Shown here one piece after another: positions 53,538 to 64,000 of a DNA stretch of 64,000 nt (its first letter is position 1; each line of letters starts with the position of its first letter). Location of the stretch: positions 21,759,515 through 21,823,514 of the forward strand of contig NW_022881603.1 of assembly GCF_003369915.1 (NCBI RefSeq), given 5' to 3'. Below the pieces are notes generated by a model. It was not told the origin of the DNA and searched no databases. It saw only the letters and a program-made list of their open reading frames with translations. The position numbers and the translations under genes were made by a program. The DNA is from Drosophila miranda (taxonomy: Eukaryota; Arthropoda; Insecta; Diptera; Drosophilidae).

Positions 53538-55911
53538 ATGGCCAGTGGAGGGGAAACTGACGCGCAGGCTCCGAAGGCTCCAGGCATTCGATTAGTTTCT
53601 TCCAAATCTCCATACCTTTTGCAACATGCTTATAATCCAGTGGACTGGTGAGTAAACTAAACAAATAATATATTGAGCTGTAGAATAAACAAGCCAATCC
53701 ATCGTATGTATCCCTGGGGCGAGGAGGCCTTTGAACGTGCCCGCACCGAAAATAAGATGATCTTTCTGTCCGTGGGCTACTCAACCTGACACTGGTGCCA
53801 TGTCATGGAGCACGAATCGTTTGAGAATCTCGAGACAGCTGCTGTTATGAATGAACATTTTGTGAACATCAAAGTGGATCGAGAGGAGCGTCCCGATATT
53901 GACAAGATCTATATGACATTCCTCCAAATGACCAAGGGCGGCGGTGGCTGGCCCATGAGCATCTGGCTGACACCCGACTTGGCTCCCCATACCGCTGGGA
54001 CCTATTTCCCCCCAACAGGCCGCTATGGCATGCCTTCATTCAAAACTGTCCTTCTGGCCATAGCCAAGCAATGGCCGACGAATCGTCAAACGCTCATTGA
54101 GTCAGGCTCCAGCATTCTCAATGCTTTAAAGAAAAACGAAGACGCATCCGCTGATGCAGAGGCTGCTTTCGAGCCTGGCAGCGCCGGCGCCAAGCTAGCT
54201 GAAGCTATCTGTGTCCACAAGCGGCGGTTCGACCGAACGAACGGCGGAACGCGGAGCGAAAGTTTCCCGAGGTGCCTCGCCTTAATTTCCTCTTCCATGC
54301 CTATCTGGTGAGCAAGGATGTATCCGTGTTGGGCATTGTTCTGCAGACACTAGATCACATTGGTCGCGGCGGGATCAACGATCACATCTTTGGAGGCTTT
54401 GCGCGCTATGCCACAACTGCCGATTGGCACAACGTGCACTTCGAGAAGATGTTGTATGACCATGGACAACTGATGGCGGCCTATTCAAATGCCTACAAGC
54501 TGACAAGGAGCGCAACCTTTCTGACCTATGCAGACAAGATCTACAAGTATGTAATGAAGGACCTACGTCATCCCCTGGGTGGATTTTATGACGGCGAGGA
54601 TGCCGACTCATTACCGGATCACAAGGACACCGTCAAGGTTGAGGGAGCTTTTTATGCCTGGACCTGGGACGAAATTGAAGGGGCCTTCAAGGACCACGCC
54701 AAGCGTTTCGATAATGTCTTGCCGAAGCGCGCCTTTGAGATCTATGCCTTCCATTACGGTCTCAAGCCGAAGGGCAACGTCCCGACCTACAGTGATCCAC
54801 ATGGCCATCTCACCGGGAAGAATATACTCGGATCGGATGAGGAAACCTGCTCCAACTTTGACCTGCAGCCGGAGAAACTTCACAAATTACTGGAGACGGC
54901 AAACGACATACTGCATGTTCGGCGGGATCAGCGTCCGCGGCCACATCTGGATACAAAGATTATCTGCGCATGGAATGCGCTTATGTTGTCTGGTCTCTCC
55001 AAATTGGCTAACTGTGGCACAGTCAAAAGAGAGGAGTACATCAAAGCGGCCAAAGAACTCGTAGACTTTCTGCGTAAGGAGATGTATGATCCGGAACAAA
55101 AGCCGCTTCTGCGCTCGTGCTACGGAGTGGCTGTGGGGGATTCAACTTTAGAGAATGAGATTCAACCAGACGAAGCATAGATATGCCATAGATAAATATT
55201 CCCAACTTTTCAGATCACAAATAGATGGCTTCTTGGATGACTATGCCTTCCTCATCAAGGGTCTCCTCGACTATTACAAGGCCTCACTGGACCTCAGTGC
55301 CTTGCGCTGGGCCAAAGAGCTGCAGGAGACCCAGGATAAACTCTTCTGGGACGAGCAGAATGGTGCCTACTTCTTCTTCCAACAGAATGCCCCTAATGTG
55401 ATTGTTCGGCTAAAGGAGGGTGATGACGGTGATGAGCCCTGCGGCAACAGCGCCTCCGCCCGCAATTTGACACTTCTCTCGAACCAAGTTGATGAATTTC
55501 TTTGCCGACGTTGCGCCCTTTGGTCATGCTCTGCCCGAAATGCTGTCGACTCTGCTGCTGCACGAGAACGTACTGGATCTGGTGGCCGTGGTGGGGCCCG
55601 ACTCGGAAGATACTAAGCGTTTTGTGGAAATCTGTCGAAAGTTTTTCATACCAGGCATGATCATCTTGCACGTGGACCCTCTCCATCCCGATGATGCCTG
55701 CAATCAGCGGGTGCAGAAGAAATTCAAGATGGTCAATGGCAAGACCACAGTTTACTTTTGCCACGACCGCGTGTACCGCATGCCCGTCACAGATCCCACG
55801 CAGCTGGAGGAGAACCTGATGGCCAACTTCTTTACCGAGCGCGTTACTCTCGTTATGTTATTGTTTACGCTTTCAAAGCGCAGATCGGTTCTCCGAGAAC
55901 TTTGTAGATGA
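53538..55911 (+). pseudogene. SPATA20/YyaL-family protein (thioredoxin-like plus glycosidase-like domains), multiply broken
   Basis: The family has an N-terminal thioredoxin-like domain and a six-hairpin glycosidase-like domain; its function is poorly defined and no start is certain. Seen: KSPYLLQHAYNPVDW (53600-53647), PWGEEAF, the redox loop expected as CHWC, DREERPDIDKIYM, GGGGWPM, FGGFARYATTADWHNVHFEKMLYDHGQL (~54390), FYDGEDADS (~54590), QIDGFLDDYAFLIKGLLD (~55220), and a C-terminal part to 55830. Lesions: acceptor AT instead of AG at 53706-53707 (intron 53648-53707), TGA at 53787 in place of the first redox Cys, a frame change near 54246, a stop at 55178 before an AG acceptor-like site, and a frame change with lost codons near 55490. 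Clearly a pseudogene, possibly the ortholog of CG8613. Confidence 0.88.
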
Positions 55912-56373
55912 ACGTATGTACATAGAAGTAGACACATGGACGTCTATTTTACCTAAGAAAAAGTCCTGCAAAATTCGGGGACTCCCGCAAGAAACATCCA
56001 AACAGCAGTTAATTCTTCTCTTCTCAAATACATTCAACACATTTTGTTCTTTTATTGGAATCGTTCTGTTTTTGTTTTTGAAGCACAATACGAGTGCAGC
56101 CGTCCGGCTACTCCTGCTCCGCCCCAGAGGCGTAAAAACTAAGCTAAGCTAAATGCTCTGCCCTGCGCTGCGTCCTTCGTCTGAGTCGGAATGGGACGGC
56201 AATCGGCGTAGAAGGGAACTAAGTGTATGGAGAGAACAGTTCGGTAATAATAATCGTAATAATAGTAATAAAAATAATTTAGTTGAAATTCACATTCATC
56301 ACATTGGTTGGCCAACCATCTCTACCAAGCGCGTGCCTCTGATGGAGCTCGCCGCTGATGCTTTCGTTGCCTC
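55912..56373. other. Convergent 3' flanks
   Basis: Between the SPATA20-like remnant and the minus-strand ORF at 56374. AT-rich, with AATAATAATCGTAATAATAG-like runs near 56245-56275 and no gene seen. Confidence 0.55.
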
Positions 56374-57264
56374 TCAGGTGTCAGCATCGTTGAAGCTCAT
56401 GGCCGCGTCAAAGCTGTCGACAATGGTCTCCATGCGCTCGTGATGCTCGAACCTGGCGAATTTGCGCTCCATGCGGGTGTACGAGTGTCGGCGGGAGTGC
56501 CGTGTTCGTCTGAAGAAACGGAACCGCGTGTCCTCCTCCTCCTCATCGTACTCCGGCGCCGACACAGAATCTTCGTCCGTTTCGCGCAGGAAATCCTTGG
56601 GATCGCGGTGAATCTTGAAGATTTTCGTCGCTGTCGCTGTCGCCGTCGCTCCATGCAGCTTAGATATGGTTCGCGATGCATTAATGATGCCGCGATCCGC
56701 CAGCTGCAGTTGCTTTGAACGATTCTTGATGGCCGTGTGGCGATTCGTAATGGACACAACGTTGAAGAGCTTGGACAGTTCAGAGTCGACGCAGCGCGAC
56801 TCTCGACGCAGGTTCTTACCGTTTTTTACATAGATAAAATGATTGAGTTGATTGTCGGCCGTGAGACCGGCCGAGCAGGTGGGCGAGCTGGAGCTGCAAT
56901 TTCCATTGCTATTGCTATTGTTGCTGTTGGCGCTTGTCAGCAGCGTAGGTGTGGAGGGCGGCGCAGGCGGGGGAACGTGGGGCATTGTGTAGCAACGCTG
57001 ACGTCCCGGTCCCGCTGCTAGTCCAAACCCAGGTCCCGGTCCCGAAACGGGCCCATCGTACAGGTTCGTTACATTATACCGGCTCAGTCGGCATGATGGC
57101 TCCGGCTCGATTTCTCCGATTTCCTGGTCGTGCTCCCGACTACTGGGCATGTCCATAGCCTGCTTTCCGTGGGCAGGCAGAAATTTGTGTTTGTATGTGT
57201 GTGTTTTTGCGAGTGGGTGGAGACGACGGCGACGGGGAAAAAGTAAGGGCGTTGTAGCAACCAT
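56374..57264 (-). CDS. Uncharacterised 296-residue protein
   Basis: Open frame with fly-like codon use. Seen: a basic N-terminus, an acidic patch around IGEIEPEPS, a Gly/Pro-rich segment (YDGPVSGPGPG), Pro-rich and Asn/Ser-rich low complexity (about residues 90-130), a likely folded part (NQLNHFIYVKNGKNLR, ELSKLFNVVSITNRH), an acidic stretch EYDEEEEDTRF and an Arg/His-rich basic C-terminal region. No transmembrane segment or known motif. A short upstream exon is suggested by CTGCAG/GTAAAT (donor near 57318) and TTTTCAG (acceptor ~57271) with a ~50-bp intron. No lesion is evident. I do not recognise the family. Confidence 0.65.
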   Translation of the reverse strand: MVATTPLLFPRRRRLHPLAKTHTYKHKFLPAHGKQAMDMPSSREHDQEIGEIEPEPSCRLSRYNVTNLYDGPVSGPGPGFGLAAGPGRQRCYTMPHVPPPAPPSTPTLLTSANSNNSNSNGNCSSSSPTCSAGLTADNQLNHFIYVKNGKNLRRESRCVDSELSKLFNVVSITNRHTAIKNRSKQLQLADRGIINASRTISKLHGATATATATKIFKIHRDPKDFLRETDEDSVSAPEYDEEEEDTRFRFFRRTRHSRRHSYTRMERKFARFEHHERMETIVDSFDAAMSFNDADT

Positions 57265-57609
57265 AACACACTGAAAACGTAGCCGCTAGAGCGGTTGCAA
57301 GTGGTAAAAACTATTTACCTGCAGCAAGCCCTCAACTGCACTGGCTCTCCGTCAGACGGTGTGTTTTGTGCATTCAGTTATTTGTTTATCAAATTCAGGT
57401 ATTGATATATATATATATTTTTTTTTGGTTTTAAATCATCTCAAGGATGATCGAAATTTTGATCGTAGCACTGTAGCCACATTGATCAGATACTGGTGAT
57501 GTAGTTTGGCGAGTTTGACAGGTCGGTATATAAAAAAAAGAGGAAAATTACTTAACTGTTTTAGAAAATAAACTGAAATTACTTTATAACATGATGAAGA
57601 AAAAAGGGG

Positions 57610-60600
57610 TCAAAAGTTTAAGTCAGCAGTTTTGATGAAGATTGCCAGCTCTCTGAGATGTAGCGGCTCTTTTTTGATTAATAATTGATGTAAATTGTTA
57701 TAATATTTAAAGATTTTGAATTTCCTTCTGAGCCCGGCAAATCTTTGGCAATCGAAGATCAGGTGTTCGGCATATTCAGTTACATTGCACGTTTCGCAGA
57801 TATTTGAGTCAATTGCTTTGATTCTGTGTAGGAAGACTTTGTCGTATGTGTGTCCCGTCATAAGTCTGTTAATGGTCTTGATGCTTTTAGCATTCCATTT
57901 AACAGAAAAATGCCAGGGTTTACTGGGTATGTCTGGAAATATGTCTTTGAGGCTGGATCCCTTCGTCCTACACTTCGTCCTGTAGTCCTCATTCCATTGG
58001 TATACTAAAAAGTTCCTAATTTCTTTTTGAGCCTCCTTGTAGCTGTATTTTGTATTTATTGTAAACCCCTCACTTGTAGCAGCCTTTGCTGCTATGTCAG
58101 TCTTTTCGTTGATGGCCACACCCTTGTGACCAGGGACCCATAGAATGTCAAGTTTCTGAATGTCTGATTGGTTAATTATGTTGTGAATATCATTCACTAG
58201 GTACGAGTCTGTATTCTTATTTTTAATTAAATTAATAGCTCCTAATCCATCACTTAAAATCACAGCCTTTTTGTAATTATATTTAAGACATAGTTCGCAG
58301 ACCTTTTTAAGGCCTACGAGTTCGGCACCTACTGAGGATAATCTGTTTTCTATTTTGTACTTGTGTATATTTCCACTAGGCCATTCTACTATTCCTATTC
58401 CACATGTACTTTCTGTAACTGAGGCATCTGTTGATAGAATGTTCCAGTCGTCCTTTCTGTACTTGTTCAGAATCTCATAAAATATAGTTTTTATTTCTTC
58501 ATTCGAGTATTCTTCTTTACCCTTAGTTAAAAATTTATCTAATACATGGATTTTGTTACATGTGTTAACACTATCACAGTCTTGAGTGTTTACAAAGATG
58601 GAATTAAATTCTCTTAAAGTACGTGTGTAACTCGTATCCGCTTTTGAGCGTATTAGTTCGTCAAACATTGTTGGATTGAACCTTTTAATTTTAAGCAGTT
58701 CTTTGGCTGTAAGCCATTTCGCCCTGAAAACAGGTGGCATTACACCAGCGAGGACAAAAATTTCGTGTTTGCTTGTGTCAGGTGGCACCCCAACACACCT
58801 TCTGAGTGATTTAGCTTGCGCTATGTCTATATCTTTACTTGCTCCAGATCCCATGTCTGAAAAACTTGTGATAGCATATTCTTGTTTTGTTCTAATAAAA
58901 GCTTTGAAGATGTTGGTACTTGTTTTAGGTTTTAGACCTGATTTGATAGTAGTCGCAAGCTGGAGGAGTCTGTTGCCTTTTTATACCCGATACTCAAAAT
59001 GAGTATTGGGGTATATTAGATTTGTGGTAAAAGTGGATGTGTGTAACGTCCATAAAGTATATATATTCTTGATCAGCATCAATAGCCGAGTCGATTGAGC
59101 CCTGTCTGTCTGTCCGTCCGTCCGTCCGTCTGTCCGTCTGTCCGTCCCCTTCAGCGCCTAGTGCTCAAAGACTATAAGAGCTAGAGCAACGATGTTTTGG
59201 ATCCAGACTTCTGTGATATGTCACTGCTACAAAAATATTTCAAAACTTCGCCACGCCCACTTCCGCCCCCACAAAGGACGAAAATCTGTGGCATCCACAT
59301 TTTTAAAGATACGATAAAACCAAAAACGCAGAATCGTAGAGGATGACTATATGTTCTAGATCGTAAAATCTCAACCAGATCGTATAATTATTATAGCCAG
59401 AATCAAGAAAACAATTTCATTCTTTCTCGCTCTGTCTCTCTCTAACACACAGGTTTCATGGTCGGTTTTGCCAATTGCAAAATATGAGTTCAAGGATCTC
59501 AGAACCTATAAGAGCCAGAGCAACCAAATTTGGTATCCACACTCCTGTGATATCGGACCTTGACCGTTTCGTGTCCAAATTTCGCCACACCCACGAAAAT
59601 CTGGGGCATCCACAAATCTCAGACACTATTAAGGCTAGAGTAACCAAATTTGGTATCCGCACTTCTGTTAGATCTCACTATAAAACGTATATCTCAGAAT
59701 TTCGCCCCACCCCATTCCGCCCCCACAAAGGACGAAAATCTGTTGCATCCACAATATTGCACATTCGAGAAAACTAAAAACGCAGAATCATAGATAACGA
59801 CCATATCTATCAGATTGCTGAATCTGGCTCAGATCAGATAATTTTTATAGCCAAAAGCAAGAAATCAATTTGCAGTGGCTACGCAGCGCCCGACGTCACG
59901 CTCAGACTGATTTTCTGTCTCTCTCACACGCACTCTTTGTCGTGTCGTTTAATATTAGCGGCGTCTGCCGGAGGAGAGCCATACTGACTAAGTATCGGGT
60001 ATAAATGTAGAGTTGCGGTCTCCGCAGCAACTCACAACGTTCCCCTTCGTTTTGTTTGTTCTTTAACCATTTTTACATGACTGACATTTGACATGTTTGC
60101 GCTAATCAGTCTGCCTAAGAAACTGATATCTTTTCGATTTGGTATAGGCACATTTCCAACAGAAATATTTACCGCTCTGACCTGTCTTTTTCCTACATTC
60201 ATTGCTGCAGATTTGCTTGGATTGAAGCTAAAACCGAGATCACCACATAGAAGGTTAAAGTCATTTAGTTTTTTTATTAAGGTTTTCAACCGCTACAGTA
60301 AACTCTCTGTTGTGAGAGATTATAGCGAAGTCATCTGCAAATTGCATCATATGAGTATTTCTATCACAGATCTGATGTAGTCTTTTTGTGTATACATTAA
60401 AAAGGAGGGGCGACAGACAAGAGCCCTGTGGGATTCCTCCCTGAACTACCTGAACAGCTTCCCCTATTTTCAGTAGTCTCATAGACATAAAACTGATGAT
60501 CCAGTCAATGTATGTTTTAGGAAAACACTCATTTTCCATTAGTCTTTTTAAGAATTTCAGGTTGACGCAATTGTAGGCATTGTTGAGGTCAACAACCACA

Positions 60601-62180
60601 TGAGTAACGTGTTCCTTGTTCTTTTTCTTTGCCGCTACCACATTGATGACATCATTAATGCACATCACTGCAGACTTGTTTTTTTGGTATGCATAAGATC
60701 TGTAGGGTATAATCTTGTTTTCTTGTATATGCTTTTCCAGCCTGGCTTTCACCATGCCTTTTACTGTTTTGGCTAGAACCGAAATGAGGGATATGGGTCG
60801 AAAATGTTTTAAGTCAGTCAGATCCATGTTTTTTTTCGGTATTGGTACAATTCTGATAGATCTCCATTCGACTGGAAAATCGCACATAGCCACTCGATGG
60901 TTGTAAAAATGTACAAGTTCTGTCTTTATACTAGTGATGTGATCTATTCCTCCTGCCGTTTTTCTGTTTCTGACTAACACAGCCTCTAACTCTTCCAAGG
61001 AAAAGAAAGGATTTTCATTGTTCTTGGTTGAGTACATTTCTTCGTCTACATCCTTTGCTTCTGAGGTTATTTGTTCGTTAAGGAATTCCAGGTATGGCCC
61101 AGCTTTGTCAGGGTCGAAAATTTCTGGGGTGTCCTCTTGACAGTTTTTTAGATTTCTGAGGAATCTCCAGGCTTCTCTTGAGTTCGATTTTACATTTAAC
61201 TCTGTTAACTTCCTGGCATAGCTAGTTCTTTTGGCAATTTTAACAGATTTTTTCCATTTAACCTTGAGGTTAACAGCAGAATAATAATTTTGAAAGGAGG
61301 GTTCTGAAGCTGCCTTCTTCTGCGACTCTGCAAACTCCCTGAATAATTTGGCTAAATTCTGGTCCCACCATAATTTTGGACATTTGTTTTTGATTTCATA
61401 AGTAGCTGCTTTTATTTCCTGTTGGATGTTCTTCGCTAAATTATCCATATCTTTGTCGGCCTCAAACTGGCTTAGCTTTTTCAGTAGCCTGTTTTTGGCA
61501 AGGAAAGTTTTGAGTTTGTGTTGATATCCTGCTGTTTCAAAGGTTATTGGGTGATGGTGGCTGCCTCCTAGGTAAAACTTTTCGCATTTCCAATTCTCTA
61601 TATGAATACCCTTTGTGAAAGTTAAATCGAGTACAGACCCTGATGTTGAGTCGATGTGTCTTCTGAATGTGAGACTGTGGTCATTTGCTAGACTATAGCC
61701 AGCATTTGACATAGCTTGCATGAGAAAAGTTCCCTTTCCACTGTTGGTTCTGTCTCCAGAAAAGGTATGTCTTGCGTTAAAATCTCCTGTAATTATGACT
61801 TTTCCGAATGCATCTAAATATTCAAGGAGATTGTTAATCGCTTGCTTGAAGGATGCAAGAGACAACAAAGGTTCAAAATATACTGAGGTGATAAAAAATG
61901 TATCTTTGTTGTTGATGGTTCTTGCTATAATTATATCTTGCTCTGTCTCATATATCAGTCTTTTAACTCTTAAGTCTTTTTTGTAGGCAATCGCCACTCC
62001 TCCATAACCGTCCTCTCTATGTTTTTCTAACATATTGAAGTTGGCTAGTTTCCTAAAACGGAGATCGTGAGAGAAAACTTCAGCCAGAATGGCAAAGTCG
62101 AAGTTTTCATTGTTTAAGTAGAATACTAGGTCGTTTTTATTGGCTTTAATAGATTGAATGTTATGTTGTAAAAATTTCAT
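57610..62180 (-). pseudogene. ORF2 of the second LINE (endonuclease, RT, RNase H), interrupted
   Basis: Read leftward from MKFLQHNIQSI at 62180. Endonuclease motifs ILAEVF, DGYGGVAIAY, ITGDFNARH (~61770), SHHHPITF (~61545); RT motifs PIPKKNMDLTDLKHFRPISL (~60810), VVDLNNAYNCV (~60590), GGIPQGSCLSPLLFN (~60420), QFADDFAI (~60340). The frame is interrupted at ~60050 by the Helitron, resumes at ~58978 with GNRLLQLATTI and the thumb, and ends with RNase H (STDASV ~58420, SSVGAELVGL, LSDGLGAINL, VPGHKGV ~58120) at 57610. Apart from the insertion no stop was noticed. Confidence 0.87.
58981..60049 (+). mobile_element. DINE-1/ISY-like Helitron, the most complete copy (~1.07 kb)
   Basis: Starts TTATACCCGATACTCAAAATG after GTTGCCTTT and ends near CAACGTTCCCCTTCGTTT. 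It is inserted in the RT coding sequence of the LINE between Lys and Gly codons with no evident target duplication, as expected for Helitron-type insertion. It contains short inverted repeats at its ends (GGGTATAAATGTAGAGTTGCGG / CCGCAGCAACTC region at ~60000) and TCTCTCTC runs near 59440 and 59925. Confidence 0.83.
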
Positions 62181-62182
62181 AT

Positions 62183-63790
62183 TTATTTAGATGTTTTAAA
62201 AAGGTTCGTTTCTCTCTGTTTGTTCATTTTTCTGTCTGCATTATGTTCCATATTGTAATCATTTGTACTGGTCACTTTTTTTGATGGATGTGACACATCA
62301 TTTGAGTCGACTAAACGAGACAACATGTCAACCATCTGTTGAATGGTAAATTTGATTTCTTTTAGTTCTTTGTTTTCAAAAAATGGTACGTGATTACTGC
62401 GATTACTGATATCGCTGGTATATGATTCTAAGTGATAGTGGGGTTTTTGTGCAGGAAGCAAAGGTCTCTGCACTAACCTGCTCGCATAACTGTGTTTTTT
62501 TAAAACTTCATTTGCTTTAACGTTTTTGTTTTGAACATTTTCCTCATTTATGTCTAGTTTTGGATAGTTTTTTTCATAACTATCTAACAGCGAAAAGTTT
62601 TGATGGATTGAGTAAGTGCTAAGCACTTCCTTACGCGCGCTTTTTTTGATTGTCATTATTTTGTTAATGTCCATCTCCTTTTCCCATACTGGACACATCA
62701 GTCTGTCCCTAGCTGAGTGATTTTTCCCATTGCAAAGGATACACTTGAGACCAGTGCACGACCCATTGCACTCCTCGACTCCGCATTTATAGCACCTCCT
62801 AGCTGATTTGCATCTGGTCGAAGTGTGACCAAGTCTGCCACAATTATAACATTGCCTTACTCTGGGAACATATATGCTTACTTTCATCCCACATATCCCA
62901 AAAAGAGATACCTTTTCTGGGATGTCTGAACCCTCAAAACCAATTTTGACTGTTTCTAATGGTATGAGCTTGAATGTTTCGTTGTTGTCATCGGTTGTAA
63001 TTTTCTGCCTTCTTGCTATTCTTTCAATTGACTTAATTTTTATGTTAGAAGTAATATTATCCATAATTTCATTCTCAGAAAAACCGAGGGGCACCCATTT
63101 AATTACTCCATAGGATTCCACATAGTCTTTTGGTATAAATACCACTAAATTCATTTTTTTTAACTCCTCATTTAAAACTAAATCATTTGCTTCGCTGAAA
63201 ACCTTAAAATAAATCTTGTATAGTGTAGGCGCAAGAGCTACGATTTCTTTAATTCCTTTGATTTTAAGGTGTCTTATTTTTTCAAAAAAGAATAAGCCAT
63301 TTTTGGTGTTTTTGTTTTCGAAGATGGTACTGTTCTTAGTCGATACTAGTACAGCCGCATCACCGATGTGGCACTCACTATACAGCACTGTTTCTCTTTC
63401 GATACCTACATTTGATGGGTTTATAATCGGATTAGTATTTTTATTCAGTGTTTTTGTCATTTCAGTATTTCCAGTAAAACCATTTATGGCATTTGTGTGA
63501 GAATTGTGAACGGTCACACCGTCAGAAGCCTCCACCATTTTGTTACTGTCATCGTCTATCAGCATTTTGGTATTTATGTCTGTATTGGTGTTGTCGCTTT
63601 TTTGTTCCTTGCGCATCTTTTTTGCTGGGTACTTTTCGTTAGTCAAGCTGTCGAATATGTCCTCTTTCACACTTGAACACAAAGCACTGAAGTTTTTTGC
63701 TATTGTTTTTTGGGTTTGAATTTTGCTGCTTTTTGCCACCTGATCAGGGGGTTTCAATTTGGCAGACACCGAGTGACCGGCGTCCGCCAT
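62183..63790 (-). CDS. ORF1 (gag-like, CCHC) of the second LINE
   Basis: A 535-codon open frame. Seen: charged N-terminal third, conserved central region (ESYGVIKWVPLGFSENEI ~63100), then zinc knuckles CYNCGRLGHTSTRC (~62850), CYKCGVEECNGSC and CILCNGKNHSARDRLMC (~62730), followed by a Ser/Asn-rich tail. An RNA-binding protein expected to package the LINE transcript. Ends two bases before the ORF2 ATG. The frame is undamaged. Confidence 0.85.
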   Translation of the reverse strand: MADAGHSVSAKLKPPDQVAKSSKIQTQKTIAKNFSALCSSVKEDIFDSLTNEKYPAKKMRKEQKSDNTNTDINTKMLIDDDSNKMVEASDGVTVHNSHTNAINGFTGNTEMTKTLNKNTNPIINPSNVGIERETVLYSECHIGDAAVLVSTKNSTIFENKNTKNGLFFFEKIRHLKIKGIKEIVALAPTLYKIYFKVFSEANDLVLNEELKKMNLVVFIPKDYVESYGVIKWVPLGFSENEIMDNITSNIKIKSIERIARRQKITTDDNNETFKLIPLETVKIGFEGSDIPEKVSLFGICGMKVSIYVPRVRQCYNCGRLGHTSTRCKSARRCYKCGVEECNGSCTGLKCILCNGKNHSARDRLMCPVWEKEMDINKIMTIKKSARKEVLSTYSIHQNFSLLDSYEKNYPKLDINEENVQNKNVKANEVLKKHSYASRLVQRPLLPAQKPHYHLESYTSDISNRSNHVPFFENKELKEIKFTIQQMVDMLSRLVDSNDVSHPSKKVTSTNDYNMEHNADRKMNKQRETNLFKTSK

Positions 63791-64000
63791 ACTTGCTGGT
63801 TTAACCAGATTGCCAAAGACTTACCTCTCCTTTGGGAAATGAAAAGAGGAAAAATTTATATATTGATGAAGATTTGTATGAAATAAACAATGATCCAATT
63901 TTTACAATCACTTTTAATTAAGCCTTTGTTGCTTGGACTTTTCAGACTATTAAGAAAAAACACGACCGGTCTCGCTCGCTGTTAAAAAGGAAGCGACAAA
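63791..64000 (-). other. 5' leader of the second LINE and window edge
   Basis: AT-rich sequence upstream of ORF1 with a splice-donor-like GGTAAGTC at ~63820-63827 on the minus strand. The LINE's 5' boundary is not visible with certainty. Confidence 0.4.

Larger units (their letters stand above)
57400..63970 (-). mobile_element. Second I-clade LINE, reverse orientation, split by a Helitron
   Basis: ORF1 (63790-62183) and ORF2 (62180 to 57610) with the same domain set as the LINE at 18590-24862 but a clearly different sequence. The 3' end has an A-rich run and TATATA tract at about 57405-57430. Unlike the first LINE its frames are open except where the Helitron at 58981-60049 interrupts ORF2, so it was probably complete when the Helitron arrived. 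The 5' leader extends to at least 63970. Confidence 0.85.

Noticed and set aside
53787-53789. TGA at a redox Cys as a selenocysteine codon
   Set aside because: The same gene has a lost acceptor and several frameshifts, so simple nonsense is more likely; no SECIS was identified by eye.

Overview
The window looks like nuclear DNA of a fly, most probably the Drosophila obscura group. It has short introns (60-100 bp), Drosophila housekeeping promoter motifs, DINE-1-type Helitrons, and orthologs of the fly genes Shark, LIPT1 (CG8446), a KGD4/MRPS36-like gene, calypso, clu and a SPATA20/YyaL-type gene. Several of these cluster on Muller element C as I remember the fly map. Roughly two thirds of the window is transposable elements. 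Most single-copy genes carry frameshifts, stops, lost splice sites or insertions, although clu remains open. This combination is what the degenerating neo-Y of D. miranda (Muller C) looks like. The species and chromosome are my inference, not read directly.

Layout. 1-9037: two head-to-tail copies of an errantivirus (17.6/297-like gypsy group) sharing one LTR. The first has internal pol deletions and the second is truncated. 9038-10024: DINE-1/ISY-like Helitron. 10025-11632: non-coding DNA and the Shark promoter. 11633-14740: Shark (+), frameshifted. 15012-16423: LIPT1 (-), with a lost splice acceptor and no visible ATG, preceded by a 64-codon small ORF and a motif 1/motif 6 promoter. 18173-18507: KGD4-like gene (-), apparently intact. 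18590-24862: I-clade LINE (+), broken and carrying a nested 5'-truncated LINE. 24980-33432: calypso (+), with a premature stop and split by a 7-kb BEL/Pao retrotransposon (25730-32703, antisense) flanked by a 5-bp duplication. 34328-41244: clu (-), seven exons, 1458 codons, open, with a Helitron in intron 1. 41873-52277: a 10-kb LTR element (antisense) with about 2-3 kb repeat-filled LTRs, gag and protease but no recognisable reverse transcriptase. 53538-55911: SPATA20-like pseudogene (+). 56374-57264: uncharacterised 296-codon ORF (-). 57400-64000: a second I-clade LINE (-) split by a third Helitron.

How the genes relate. They are unlinked housekeeping functions: tyrosine kinase signalling, lipoate attachment, the 2-oxoglutarate dehydrogenase complex, Polycomb H2A deubiquitination, and translation and localisation of mitochondrial mRNAs. 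They are arranged as divergent or convergent pairs. Three of the promoters (Shark, LIPT1, clu) share a composite sequence with Ohler motifs 1 and 6. A related flank is repeated at 52292-52400.
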